32,174 bases of DNA, taken from contig JANXUX010000349.1 in NCBI GenBank assembly GCA_025351965.1, positions 1-32,174 on the forward strand, read 5' to 3'. The notes beneath the pieces were generated by a model, which was given only the letters and a program-made list of their open reading frames with translations, had not been told where the DNA came from and made no database searches. The stretch is from Actinomycetes bacterium. Its GTDB lineage: Bacteria; Actinomycetota; Acidimicrobiia; Acidimicrobiales; Ilumatobacteraceae. Shown piece by piece: positions 14,680-22,509 of the stretch; the first letter of the stretch is position 1; every line of letters begins with the position of its first letter. The translations under genes were made by a program, and so were the position numbers.

Positions 14680-15195
14680 GGGGTACTCGGTGGGGCAAGG
14701 CTCGTCGGGGCACGGTCCAGCGTCACCGGGGCACGCGCCGGGTGCTCCGCCGATGTGGCCGAGCACGGTCGTGGCGATGTCGGCGAGCGCGTCGAGTTGC
14801 TCGGTCGAGAGCGCGTCGATGAACCACCGTCGCACGTGATCGACGTGGATCGGCGCCGCAGCCTCGATCACAGCCCGCCCCTCGGCCGTCAGCGTGATGT
14901 GTGCCTGCCGGGACTTCTCGCACGAGTCGCGCACCACGAGCCCACGAGCCTCCATACGCGTGATCTGATGGAACAGTCGGCTCTTCTCCCACTGCGTCGC
15001 GTTGGCGAGCTCGACGGCACGCAGCCGACCCTCGGCTGCCTCGGACAGATGCACCAGCACCTCGTAGTCGGCCTCGGACAGACCCGAATCGCGCTGCACC
15101 TGTTGGGCGACCCGACGCCGCACCTGGGCCTGCATGACCATGAACCCGCGCCAGGCGCGTGACTCACGTGCATCGAGCCAGATCGGTTCCGTCAT
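14671..15195 (-). CDS. MarR family transcriptional regulator with Cys-Pro-rich tail
   Basis: The 174-residue protein has the winged-helix core of MarR repressors. SEADYEVLVHLSEA leads into LRAVELANATQWEKSRLFHQITRMEARGLVVRD, the recognition helix region, and then the wing SRQAHITLTAEGRAVI. The last 26 residues are an unusual tail with three cysteines, each before or near Pro (GACPGDAGPCPDEPCP), which is not part of the normal fold. AAGGTG upstream of ATG 15195 is a good ribosome site. It is divergent from yceI, and the intergenic DNA has two GTTGA-N4-TCAAC palindromes, so it very probably represses both itself and yceI. The inducer is unknown. The tail could be redox- or metal-responsive, which is inference. 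Confidence 0.88.
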   Translation of the reverse strand: MTEPIWLDARESRAWRGFMVMQAQVRRRVAQQVQRDSGLSEADYEVLVHLSEAAEGRLRAVELANATQWEKSRLFHQITRMEARGLVVRDSCEKSRQAHITLTAEGRAVIEAAAPIHVDHVRRWFIDALSTEQLDALADIATTVLGHIGGAPGACPGDAGPCPDEPCPTEYPEA

Positions 15196-15224
15196 CCGTT
15201 CACCTTACATTCATTTCCTTGTGG

Positions 15225-15238
15225 GTTGACATATCAAC
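15225..15238. promoter_or_regulatory. MarR operator 1
   Basis: GTTGACATATCAAC is a palindrome of two GTTGA/TCAAC half-sites separated by 4 bases. It overlaps the -35 of the yceI promoter. Its partner lies exactly 30 bases downstream, about three helical turns, so two dimers could bind the same face. Confidence 0.7.
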
Positions 15239-15253
15239 TCATGCTGCTATTGT
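15226..15253 (+). promoter_or_regulatory. yceI promoter
   Basis: TTGACA (15226-15231), a 16-base spacer and TATTGT (15248-15253) make a good sigma70-like promoter. Its -35 lies within operator 1, and operator 2 begins two bases after the -10, a classical repressible layout. Confidence 0.6.
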
Positions 15254-15254
15254 A

Positions 15255-15268
15255 GTTGACACATCAAC
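15255..15268. promoter_or_regulatory. MarR operator 2
   Basis: GTTGACACATCAAC repeats operator 1 with the same half-sites and 4-base spacer. It covers the expected transcription start of yceI and would also lie upstream of marR on the other strand. Confidence 0.7.
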
Positions 15269-15310
15269 CGATCGCCTCCGATCGGCCCACGAACAGCAAA
15301 GAGGGACGTC

Positions 15311-15877
15311 ATGAGCGACACCACCACTGCGACCACCATCCCCGGATACATCGCCGGCACCTGGACCATCGACGCCGTCCACAGCGAGGTCGGCTTCTCC
15401 ATCCGTCACATGATGGTCAGCAAGGTCCGCGGCAAGTTCACCCAGTTCGCCGGTGAGCTCGTGACCGGCGCGAGCCCGCTCGAGTCCTCGGTCAGCGCGA
15501 CCATCGAGCTCAGCTCGATCGACACCGGCAACACCGACCGAGACAACCACGTCCGCTCGGCCGACTTCTTCAATGTCGAGAGCCACACCCAGATGACCTA
15601 CACGTCCACCGGCGTACGCGCCAGCGGCAGCGACTTCATCCTCGACGGAGAGTTGACCCTCAAGGGCGTCACCAAGTCCGTCCCGCTGACCCTCGAGCTC
15701 GGCGGCTTCGGCCCGGACGCATACGGTGGCACCCGCGCCGGGTTCACTGCGACGGGTGAGATTTCACGCAGCGACTTCGGCGTGGACTTCAACGCTGCGC
15801 TCGAGGCCGGCGGCGTCATCCTGGGTGACAAGGTCACCATCAGCATGGAGATCGAAGCCGTCCTCAACGCCGGCTGA
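15311..15877 (+). CDS. YceI family lipid-binding-like protein
   Basis: The 188-residue protein is a YceI-domain lipocalin-like barrel that in family members binds isoprenoid or other long hydrophobic ligands. Typical strings are GTWTIDAVHSEVGFSIRHMM at residues 17-36, SADFFNVESHTQMTYTST, and the later GELTLKGVTKSVPLTLEL. There is no signal peptide, so this copy is cytoplasmic, unlike E. coli YceI. AGAGGGA before ATG 15311 is a clear ribosome site. The gene is divergent from marR, and its promoter overlaps two palindromic operators, so it is probably derepressed by the MarR ligand. It is followed by a very strong hairpin. Its exact ligand is unknown. Confidence 0.92.
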   Translation: MSDTTTATTIPGYIAGTWTIDAVHSEVGFSIRHMMVSKVRGKFTQFAGELVTGASPLESSVSATIELSSIDTGNTDRDNHVRSADFFNVESHTQMTYTSTGVRASGSDFILDGELTLKGVTKSVPLTLELGGFGPDAYGGTRAGFTATGEISRSDFGVDFNAALEAGGVILGDKVTISMEIEAVLNAG

Positions 15878-15907
15878 TCACCAGCCACATCCGTCTGGAC
15901 CCGATCA

Positions 15908-15950
15908 CTGGGGACAATTTCGCTGGACAGTCCAGCGGAATCGTCCCCAG
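15908..15950. terminator. 21-bp near-perfect hairpin between convergent genes
   Basis: Arms 15908-15928 and 15930-15950 are inverted copies with two mismatched positions and a single-base centre, starting CTGGGGAC and ending GTCCCCAG. It follows yceI and faces the 3' end of the HAD gene, so a bidirectional terminator is plausible. The right arm shares GGGACGATTC (in reverse complement) with the hairpin at 12076, suggesting a dispersed element family. Confidence 0.6.
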
Positions 15951-15985
15951 TGGCGCGCCCGGGCCGATGCGCGTCGCGACTGCGG

Positions 15986-16690
15986 TCAGCGGCGCAGCAG
16001 GTCGTGCAGGGTGCGGATCCGGCGGAGATCGGCGGCGTCGGCGTGGTCGTCATACGGGTCGAGCAGAACCGGGTAGAGGCCGGCAGCAGCGGCGCCGCCG
16101 ACGTCCATCGTGACCGAATCGCCGATGAACGCGATCCGGCTGCAGTCGATCCCGTCGAACACCGGGAGCGCGAAGTCGAAGATCGCCGGGTCGGGCTTGG
16201 CGACGCCGACGAGATGACTGTCGACGATGACCCGCATCGCCGTCAGCGGCCCCGAGCCGAGCTGACAGACGCCGGAGCGGGCGAGGACGTCCTCGATCTG
16301 CCCGCTCGCGTTCGAGACCACACCCATCGGCACGCCGGCGGCCTCCAGCAACCGCAACGCTTCGATCGCCTCGGGGATCGGCCAGCGCCAGGTGTACGCA
16401 TTGCGGGTGATCTCGAGCACGTTCGCTGCGTACTCCACGTCTGCGGCGGGGACGCCGATCGAGGTGCAGTAGGCGGCGTTGTATTCGCCCCAGAAGGTCT
16501 CGCCGCTGCCTGCCCACGACTTCACGGCCATGCCGCGGTAGTGGGCGCGGATGTGGTCCTCGACCGAGGTGCTGCCGCCGTAGGGCGCGAGCAGCGGAGC
16601 CAGCACCGTGGGATCGGGCAGCACGAGGATGCCGCCCGCGTCGAAGATGATCGCGTCGAAGTCATCGTGGGCGAGCGCGGTACCAGTCAC
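15986..16690 (-). CDS. HAD superfamily hydrolase
   Basis: The 234-residue protein is a HAD-IA type hydrolase. Motif I is IIFDAGGIL with the nucleophile Asp17, motif II is in GVVSNASGQ, motif III is Lys in GVAKPDPAIF, and motif IV is FIGDSVTMDVGGAAAAGL. The residue two after the nucleophile is Gly instead of the acid/base Asp of standard phosphatases. A few FDAGG-type members share this, so the reaction may not be simple phosphate hydrolysis. A helical cap lies between residues 30 and 95. The ORF-track start at 17251 is a read-through shadow over the CoA lyase gene. GTG 16690 is chosen because TAGCTT stands 7 bases upstream with a TTCACA -35 at 16-base spacing. The substrate is unknown. Confidence 0.85.
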   Translation of the reverse strand: MTGTALAHDDFDAIIFDAGGILVLPDPTVLAPLLAPYGGSTSVEDHIRAHYRGMAVKSWAGSGETFWGEYNAAYCTSIGVPAADVEYAANVLEITRNAYTWRWPIPEAIEALRLLEAAGVPMGVVSNASGQIEDVLARSGVCQLGSGPLTAMRVIVDSHLVGVAKPDPAIFDFALPVFDGIDCSRIAFIGDSVTMDVGGAAAAGLYPVLLDPYDDHADAADLRRIRTLHDLLRR

Positions 16691-16697
16691 CTGAGCG

Positions 16698-16725
16698 AAG
16701 CTACCGGAGGTGCTCCGCCTGTGAA
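16698..16725 (-). promoter_or_regulatory. leaderless promoter of the HAD gene
   Basis: On the minus strand, TTCACA (16725-16720), a 16-base spacer and TAGCTT (16703-16698) lie upstream. The GTG start follows 7 bases after the -10, so the mRNA would begin at or next to the start codon. Confidence 0.5.
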
Positions 16726-16783
16726 CCTTCGGTCGTCGGGCACAGCGGCCGAGGTCGGTCGATCCGGCTGACCTGGCCGGAAC

Positions 16784-16789
16784 TACAGT
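16784..16789 (+). promoter_or_regulatory. -10 box for the CoA-lyase operon
   Basis: TACAGT ends 6 bases before GTG 16796, and there is no ribosome site, so the operon is probably leaderless. It shares a 105-base divergent region with the HAD promoter. Confidence 0.45.
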
Positions 16790-16795
16790 GCGGAC

Positions 16796-17845
16796 GTGCG
16801 TAGCCCACGAGATTTCTTCAAGCCGCTGGCCGTCGGAGCACCCGAACCGCTTCGCGAGATCCCCTTCAAGCCGAGTCGGGTCATCCACTTCTTCCCGCCG
16901 GCGAACGCGAAGATGGTCGCCAAGCTGCCCGACATCATCCCGACCGTCGACATCCTGCTCGGCAACCTCGAAGACGCCGTGCCGATGGCGGACAAGGAAG
17001 CTGCTCGCGCCGGCCTGGTCGAGGTCGGTAGGACCGTCGACATGGGCACCACCCAGTTGTGGACCCGGGTCAACAGCCTCGATTCGCCGTGGGGTCTCGA
17101 CGACCTGACCACGCTCGTCACCGAGATCGGCGACACGCTCGACGTGATCATGATCCCCAAGGTCGAGGGCGCCGAGGACATCCACTACGTCGACCGCCTC
17201 CTCGCCCAGCTCGAGGCCAAGGCCGGGCTCACCAAGCCGATCCTGGTCCATGCGATCCTCGAGACCGCCCGCGGGATGGTCAACGTCGAGGAGATCTGCG
17301 GTGCGTCACCGCGCATGCAGGGCCTGTCGCTCGGACCGGCCGATCTCGCCGCCAACCGGCGGATGAAGACCACTCGTGTCGGCGGTGGACACCCTGATTA
17401 CGTGGTGCGCGTCGACCCCGACGCCGCCGATCCCGACGCTCCCCGGGCCACGTTCCAGCAGGATCTTTGGCACTACACGATCGGCCGGATGGTCGATGCC
17501 TGTGCGATGCACGGCATCCTTCCGTTCTACGGCCCGTTCGGCGACATCAAGGACGTCGTGGCGTGCGAGGACCAGTTCCGCAACGCTTACCTGCTCGGGT
17601 GCGTCGGCGCCTGGAGCCTGCACCCCGTCCAGATCGAGATCGCCAAGCGGGTGTTCAGCCCCCGGCCGAGCGATGTCGCCCAGGCTCAACGCGTGGTCGA
17701 CGCGATGGGCGACGGCACCGGCGCAGTCATGCTCGATGGGAAGATGGAGGACGACGCCTCGGTCAAGCAGTGCAAGGTCGTCCTGCAGCTCGCCCATGAT
17801 CTCGCCGAGCGCGATCCCGAGCTCGCTGCGGCGTACGGGTTCTGA
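16796..17845 (+). CDS. mcl1: malyl-CoA / beta-methylmalyl-CoA lyase (HpcH/HpaI family)
   Basis: The 349-residue protein is a TIM-barrel CoA-ester lyase. The N-terminus [16 protein letters not shown] and the strings [46 protein letters not shown] and [20 protein letters not shown] match what I know of the actinobacterial Mcl-type enzyme in the ethylmalonyl-CoA cluster. The Glu in GNLEDA and the Glu of ILETARG with the Asp of GPADLA are the expected magnesium ligands. It would cleave beta-methylmalyl-CoA to propionyl-CoA and glyoxylate and can also form or cleave malyl-CoA. It is first in a two-gene operon with a second lyase, only 7 bases apart. The exact balance of substrates cannot be read from sequence. 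Confidence 0.87.
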   Translation: MRSPRDFFKPLAVGAPEPLREIPFKPSRVIHFFPPANAKMVAKLPDIIPTVDILLGNLEDAVPMADKEAARAGLVEVGRTVDMGTTQLWTRVNSLDSPWGLDDLTTLVTEIGDTLDVIMIPKVEGAEDIHYVDRLLAQLEAKAGLTKPILVHAILETARGMVNVEEICGASPRMQGLSLGPADLAANRRMKTTRVGGGHPDYVVRVDPDAADPDAPRATFQQDLWHYTIGRMVDACAMHGILPFYGPFGDIKDVVACEDQFRNAYLLGCVGAWSLHPVQIEIAKRVFSPRPSDVAQAQRVVDAMGDGTGAVMLDGKMEDDASVKQCKVVLQLAHDLAERDPELAAAYGF

Positions 17846-17852
17846 GTCCGTC

Positions 17853-18755
17853 ATGACCGACTCGAGTCCCAACCACACCAACGGCGATCCGACCCTTCGC
17901 CCGCGTCGCTCGGTGCTGTACATGCCGGCCGCCAACGAACGCGCCCTCGAGAAGGCCAAGACCCTGCCCGCCGATGCCATCATCTTCGACCTCGAGGACG
18001 CCGTCGCGCCGGACGCGAAGATCGCGGCGCGCGCGAACGCCGTCGCCGCAACCTCGTCGGGCGAGTACGGCAACCGCGAGCTGACGATCCGCTGCAACGG
18101 CCTCGACACCGAATGGGGCCGAGACGACCTCGTTGCTGCCTCGGTGTCGGGCGCATCCGCCGTCGTCATCCCCAAGGTCGGATCGATCGAGACGGTGCAC
18201 TCCGTCGCGTCGATCCTCGACCTCGCCGGCGCTCCCCCGGCAATGGCCATCTGGGCGATGATCGAGACGCCGACGGCGATCTTCGACGTGCGCCAGATCG
18301 TGCGCCACCACCGCGTCTCGGTGCTCGTGATGGGCACCAATGATCTCGCCCGCGAACTGCGCGCCGCTCTGGTGCCCGGCCGGCACCCGCTGCTCCCCCA
18401 CCTCGCCACCGCGCTCGCCTCCGCCCGGGAGTCCGGCAAGGTCATCCTCGACGGTGTCTACAACGACGTCAAGGACGCCGAGGGCTTCCGCGCCGAGTGT
18501 GTGCAGGGCGCCGAGATGGGCTTCGACGGCAAGACCCTGATCCACCCCGGCCAGGTCGAGATCTGCAATGACGTGTGGGCACCCACCGACGACGAGGTCG
18601 TCCACGCCAGGCGGGTCATCGACGCCTTCGACGAGGGCCTGCGTGAGGGTCGCGGTGTCGTCACCGTCGACGGCCGGATGATCGAGAACCTCCACGTCGC
18701 CAACGCCCGCCGCGTGCTCGCCGTCGCCGACGCGATCGGCTCGCTGAACAGCTGA
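17853..18755 (+). CDS. CitE-like CoA ester lyase (possible malyl-CoA thioesterase/lyase)
   Basis: The 300-residue protein is the CitE-like relative of the upstream gene. It has RSVLYMPAANERALEKA, the metal-binding IIFDLEDAVAP, a Lys strand VVIPKVGS, MIETPTAIFD, MGTNDLARELR and the family-defining KTLIHPGQVEICN. Its length fits Mcl2, the (3S)-malyl-CoA thioesterase, and equally other stand-alone CitE-like lyases. Being seven bases after mcl1, it is probably co-transcribed and acts on the same or the next intermediate, releasing malate from malyl-CoA in the classical pathway. ATG 17853 is used because the preceding frame codons are shadow sequence of mcl1. I am sure of the family and less sure of the thioesterase role. 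Confidence 0.82.
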   Translation: MTDSSPNHTNGDPTLRPRRSVLYMPAANERALEKAKTLPADAIIFDLEDAVAPDAKIAARANAVAATSSGEYGNRELTIRCNGLDTEWGRDDLVAASVSGASAVVIPKVGSIETVHSVASILDLAGAPPAMAIWAMIETPTAIFDVRQIVRHHRVSVLVMGTNDLARELRAALVPGRHPLLPHLATALASARESGKVILDGVYNDVKDAEGFRAECVQGAEMGFDGKTLIHPGQVEICNDVWAPTDDEVVHARRVIDAFDEGLREGRGVVTVDGRMIENLHVANARRVLAVADAIGSLNS

Positions 18756-18767
18756 CGCTGCTCGATC

Positions 18768-18786
18768 CGCCACCGACGTGGTGGCG
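18768..18786. terminator. hairpin after the CoA-lyase operon
   Basis: CGCCACC (18768-18774) and GGTGGCG (18780-18786) form a perfect 7-bp stem with a 5-base loop, in the 57-base gap between the convergent lyase and MMPL genes. It could end transcription from both sides. There is no strong T tract. Confidence 0.45.
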
Positions 18787-18812
18787 AATGCGGGAGCGCT
18801 GGCGGGATCAGC

Positions 18813-21043
18813 TCAGACGAGGGCCGGCTGGCAGTCGTCGTCAGTGATGGTCGCGACGGGGCCACGTCCCGCCTCGTACTCGGGCTCGGGGAGGCCGATG
18901 CCACCCTCGATGTCCAGGTTCGGCAAGAGGCGATCGAGCCAGCCCGGCAGCCACCAGTTCCAGTCGCCGAGCAGCTTCATCGTCGCTGGAACGAGGACGG
19001 TGCGGACGATCGTGGCGTCGATGAACACCGCGACGGCCAGGCCGACGCCGAACATCTTGATCGTCGGCTCGTCACCGAGGATGAACGAACCGAACACGCA
19101 GATCATGATCAGCGCTGCCGAGGTGATGACCCGGGCGGTGGCCGAGATGCCCTCGACAACGGCAGCAGTGGAGTCCTTGCGGTGCAGGTACTCCTCACGC
19201 ACTCGGGACAGCAGGAAGACCTCGTAGTCCATCGAGAGCCCGAAGAGGATCGCGAACATCATCATCGGCAGGAACGACACGATCGGCACCGTCTCCTTCA
19301 GGCCGATGACGTCCTTCATCCAGCCCCATTGGAAGATGGCGACGATGATGCCGTAGGCCGAGCCGATCGAGAGCAGGTTCATGACGGCGGCCTTGATCGG
19401 CACGGCCACCGAGCGGAAGACCATCATCAGCAACAGGATCGAGAGCCCGATGACCGCTGCGATGAACCAGGGCAGGCGGCCGGAGATCTTGTCGGAGAGA
19501 TCGATCGAGACAGCGGTCTGGCCGCCGACGTACACGTGCGCACCGGGGATGTCGGCGAGCGCAGTCGGGATCACGTCGTTGCGCAGACGGTGCACGAGCG
19601 TGGCCGTCGCGCTGCCCTGCGGTGCCGACTTCGGCGTCACCTGGATGATCGCGGCGGTGCCGTCCTGGTTGGCCTGGACCGGTGACACGGACTGCACGTC
19701 GGGATCGAGCGCAACGGCGTCGGTCAACGGGGTCAGCGAATCTGCGCTCGTACCGCTGTCGAGCTCGATCGAGAGCAGCAGCGGACCGTTGAAGCCCGGC
19801 CCGAAGCCTTTGGACAGGAGGTCGTAGGCCCGGCGGGTCGTCACCTCGGTGGACTTGGTGCCGTTGTCGACCATACCGAGGCGCAAGCTGAACAGCGGCG
19901 CGGCGAACGTCCCGAGCACGACCACGCCGCCGACGAGGTAGCGGACCGGGTGGCGCGAGACGTGGCGGCTCCAACGGTGCCATCCGCTTTCCTTGGCCAC
20001 GTGTGCGGGATCGAGATCGCGGGCCGCCTGCTTCTTCGCCGCACGCCTGCTGACCTTGTCGATCTTGTGCCCGGCGAAGCCGAGCAGCGCCGGCAGCAGC
20101 GTCAGCGAGATGGCAACCATCACGAGCACGGTCATCCCGGACATCAACCCCATCCAGGTGACGTTGGGGATGCCGGCGATGGCCAGGCCGCAGATTGCGA
20201 TGACGACTGTGATGCCGGCGAACAGCACGGCGGAACCGGACGTCGCGATCGAGCGACCGGCTGATTCCTCGACGGTCATGCCGAGGCGGAGGTTCTCCCG
20301 GTGACGGGTGACGATGAAGAGCGCGTAGTCGATGCCGACGCCCAGACCGATCATCGTTGCGAGCACCGTGGCGATGTCGTTGATGTTCGCGACAGCGGAG
20401 ATCAGCGTGATCAGGCCGATACTGGTCGCGAGGCCGAGCAGCGCGGTACCGATCGGCAGGCTCATCGCGACCACCGAGCCGAACGCGATCAACAAAACGA
20501 TGACCGCGGCAGCGAGGCCGATGATCTCCTGACCACCGGGTGGCGCGTTGGTGGCCGCCGTCGGCAGCTCTCCGCCGAGCTCGATCTGGACGGCACCGGA
20601 GGCGGAGGCTTTGATCGTCGTGTCGAGTGCGTCGTACGCCTCGGTCTTGATGTCGCCGACGGACTTGCTGTACTGCACCTCGACGAAGCCGATACTGCCG
20701 TCAGCAGAGCTGCGCAGCTCACCGACGCCGCTGACGTTCGGCTGCGCCGTCACATCCATCACCACCGAATCGACGACTGCCCGTGCTGCGGTGTCGGCGA
20801 GCGAACCCGACGTGGCCTCGAACACGATCTGCGCCGACGTACCGGATGCGGCGGGGAATCGCTCGACGAGTACGTCGGCGCCTTCTGCGACTCGACCCCC
20901 GGCACGGAGAACTTGTTCGACGCCTCGCCACCGGCGAGCTGACCGAAGACGGTTGCGAGCACGGCGAAGGCGACCCACGCGATCGTGACCCGTCGTCGAT
21001 TGCGAACGCACCACCGGCCGAGCCGATACAGAAGGTTTGTCAT
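18813..21043 (-). pseudogene. MMPL family RND-type exporter with a one-base frameshift
   Basis: The protein is a two-half MMPL exporter of about 743 residues with about 12 membrane helices. It has characteristic GLGVGIDYALFIVTRHRE and FGLSMDYEVFLLSRVREE segments and two extracytoplasmic loops. Its N-terminus (MTNLLYRLGRWCVRNRRR to FSVPGVESQKA) is in one frame and the rest, from ADVLVERFPAASGTSAQ, in the next. Normal relatives join these segments directly, so exactly one base is missing near 20880. The ORF track therefore shows a 733-residue ORF with a wrong N-terminus, and a 106-residue fragment that is the true start. Everything after the shift is intact for over 2 kb, suggesting a very recent mutation or a sequencing or assembly error. 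It is divergent from a tetR gene with overlapping promoters. The substrate is unknown; lipids or drugs are usual. Confidence 0.85.
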
Positions 21044-21088
21044 GTTCTGACTATGTGTCATAGACTGACACAATGACAACCAGTGTCA
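21037..21088. promoter_or_regulatory. overlapping divergent promoters and TetR operator
   Basis: TGTGTCA-TAGAC-TGACACA (21054-21072) is a perfect 7-base inverted repeat. A second, shorter one, TGACA-N5-TGTCA, lies at 21074-21088. For tetR, TTGTCA (21037-21042), 18 bases and TAGACT (21061-21066) form a promoter. For the exporter, on the minus strand, TTGTCA (21079-21074), 18 bases and CATAGT (21055-21050) form another. The main palindrome covers or touches both -10 boxes, so one bound repressor would shut off both genes. Confidence 0.6.
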
Positions 21089-21112
21089 CCGAAGTCACAG
21101 GAGGCCCACACG

Positions 21113-21748
21113 ATGCGGATTAACCTCTGCGACATGCCTGGGGGCACACTGCGCGAGCGCCAGCGCGCCGAGACGCGCACACTGATCCTCGACGCTGCCC
21201 TGACGCTGTTCGACGTCAACGGCTACGAGCACACCACGGTCGAGGACATCGCTGATGCGGTGGGTATCTCGTCCCGGACGTTTTTTCGGTACTTCGACTC
21301 CAAGACCGCGCTGCTCTTCGACCATGGTCCGAGCCGAAGCAGCGACCTCCACGTCGCCAAGAACAGCGAGATGCTCGCGGCGATCGTTGCCCGGCCGGCC
21401 GCGGAGACCATCAGCGAGGCCCTCATGGCCGTGCTGCGCGAGCGCCTCGGGCAGATGTTCGATTCCGACGGGCTGAAGCTGCGCCAGTTGCGAGTCATCC
21501 TCGCCGAGCCGGCCCTGCGGGTGCAGGCCCAGGACAGCTTCCACGAGCGCCGGCCGGACCTGGCCAAGGCGTTCGCCCTTCGGCTCGGCCAGCACCCCGA
21601 CGACCTCGCGCCACGCGTGCTGGCAGCGGCGTTCACGGAGGCGATCTGGATCATCCTCGAGCGATGGGCCGCCGACGGCGCTGCTGCGGAACGCCTCCCG
21701 GACCTCATCGACGAGGCCTTCGCCGCGGTCAGCGCTGGACTGGGCTGA
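21113..21748 (+). CDS. TetR family transcriptional regulator
   Basis: The 211-residue protein has an N-terminal TetR helix-turn-helix: TRTLILDAALTLFDVNGYEHT, then VEDIADAVGISSRTFFRYFDSK. The remainder is helical ligand-binding domain with low conservation, containing LAEPALRVQAQ and AAFTEAIWIILERWAADG. The start at ATG 21113 is fixed by a perfect AGGAGG 8 bases upstream, so the ORF-track start at 21083 is not used. The gene is divergent from the MMPL exporter, and a 19-base palindrome covers both promoters. The likely role is autoregulation and repression of the exporter until a ligand binds. The effector is unknown. Confidence 0.9.
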   Translation: MRINLCDMPGGTLRERQRAETRTLILDAALTLFDVNGYEHTTVEDIADAVGISSRTFFRYFDSKTALLFDHGPSRSSDLHVAKNSEMLAAIVARPAAETISEALMAVLRERLGQMFDSDGLKLRQLRVILAEPALRVQAQDSFHERRPDLAKAFALRLGQHPDDLAPRVLAAAFTEAIWIILERWAADGAAAERLPDLIDEAFAAVSAGLG

Positions 21749-21769
21749 CCCCTGGACGTCGACCGGGCT

Positions 21770-22438
21770 CTACAACTCGGAGCGGAACAGGTCGAGCACG
21801 CGTCGCCAGGCCGTCGACGATGCTTCGGCGTCGTAGACCTCGGGACGGGTGTCGTTGAAGAAGGCGTGGTCGACGTCGGGGTAGACCAACAGGGTTGCGT
21901 CCTTACCCTGCGAGCGCAACTGGGTCTGCAGGGCCTCAGCGTTCTCGGGCGTGAAGAAGTGGTCGTCGGCTGCGTAGTGGCCTTCGACCTTGGCGGCCAG
22001 CTGTGACCAATCCGGCTGGGCGGTCTCCCACGGGATGAGTCCATAGAACGGCGCCGTGGCCGCCACGGCATCGGGGCGCTTGCACGACACGACGAGCGCC
22101 AGCCCGCCACCCATACAGAACCCGACAACACCCACCTTGGTGCGGCCCGTGCGGCGCTGCAGTTCGTCGATCGCGCCGGACATGTCCTTGCTCGCCTCGT
22201 CGATGTTCATCGCCATCATCAGTTTGCCGGCTCCGTCGGGCTCGGTCGTGGTGACGCCGTGGTAGAGGTCGGGCGCGAGCGCGGTGAAGCCCGCAGCTGC
22301 GAAGCGGTCGGCGACGTCCTTGATGTGATCGTTGAGACCCCACCACTCCTGGATCACCAACACGCCGGGCCCGCTGTCTCCCGCCACGTACCCGTCAGCC
22401 GTCCCACCGTTGCTCGCGAACTCGATCATCTGACCCAT
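21770..22438 (-). CDS. dienelactone hydrolase family protein
   Basis: The 222-residue alpha/beta-hydrolase has the Cys-His-Asp triad of dienelactone hydrolases. The nucleophile is Cys108 in GVVGFCMGGG, the acid Asp158/159 in YAADDHFF, and His191 in DVDHAFFN. Glu31 in VIQEWWGLN is the family glutamate that holds the cysteine in its resting state. In catechol breakdown this enzyme opens dienelactone to maleylacetate, but many members outside aromatic gene clusters act on other esters. No ring-cleavage gene is present here. ATG 22438 is preferred to the ORF-track start at 22495 because TACAGT stands 7 bases upstream. It is convergent with tetR and divergent from the aminotransferase gene. Confidence 0.9.
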   Translation of the reverse strand: MGQMIEFASNGGTADGYVAGDSGPGVLVIQEWWGLNDHIKDVADRFAAAGFTALAPDLYHGVTTTEPDGAGKLMMAMNIDEASKDMSGAIDELQRRTGRTKVGVVGFCMGGGLALVVSCKRPDAVAATAPFYGLIPWETAQPDWSQLAAKVEGHYAADDHFFTPENAEALQTQLRSQGKDATLLVYPDVDHAFFNDTRPEVYDAEASSTAWRRVLDLFRSEL

Positions 22439-22445
22439 CTTTCCG

Positions 22446-22451
22446 ACTGTA
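22446..22451 (-). promoter_or_regulatory. -10 box for the dienelactone hydrolase gene
   Basis: On the minus strand TACAGT lies 7 bases before ATG 22438. The transcript would be leaderless, although GGAAAG just before the ATG gives weak ribosome-site similarity. Confidence 0.4.
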
Positions 22452-22509
22452 CCCCTCACTCGATCGGTGTGTTCGAGCGGGGTCTGTGGCAGCACGATGA
22501 ATGTTTGTG

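Noticed and set aside
16691-17251. N-terminal extension of the HAD ORF
   Set aside because: It overlaps the divergent CoA-lyase gene. The promoter and motif position support GTG 16690.
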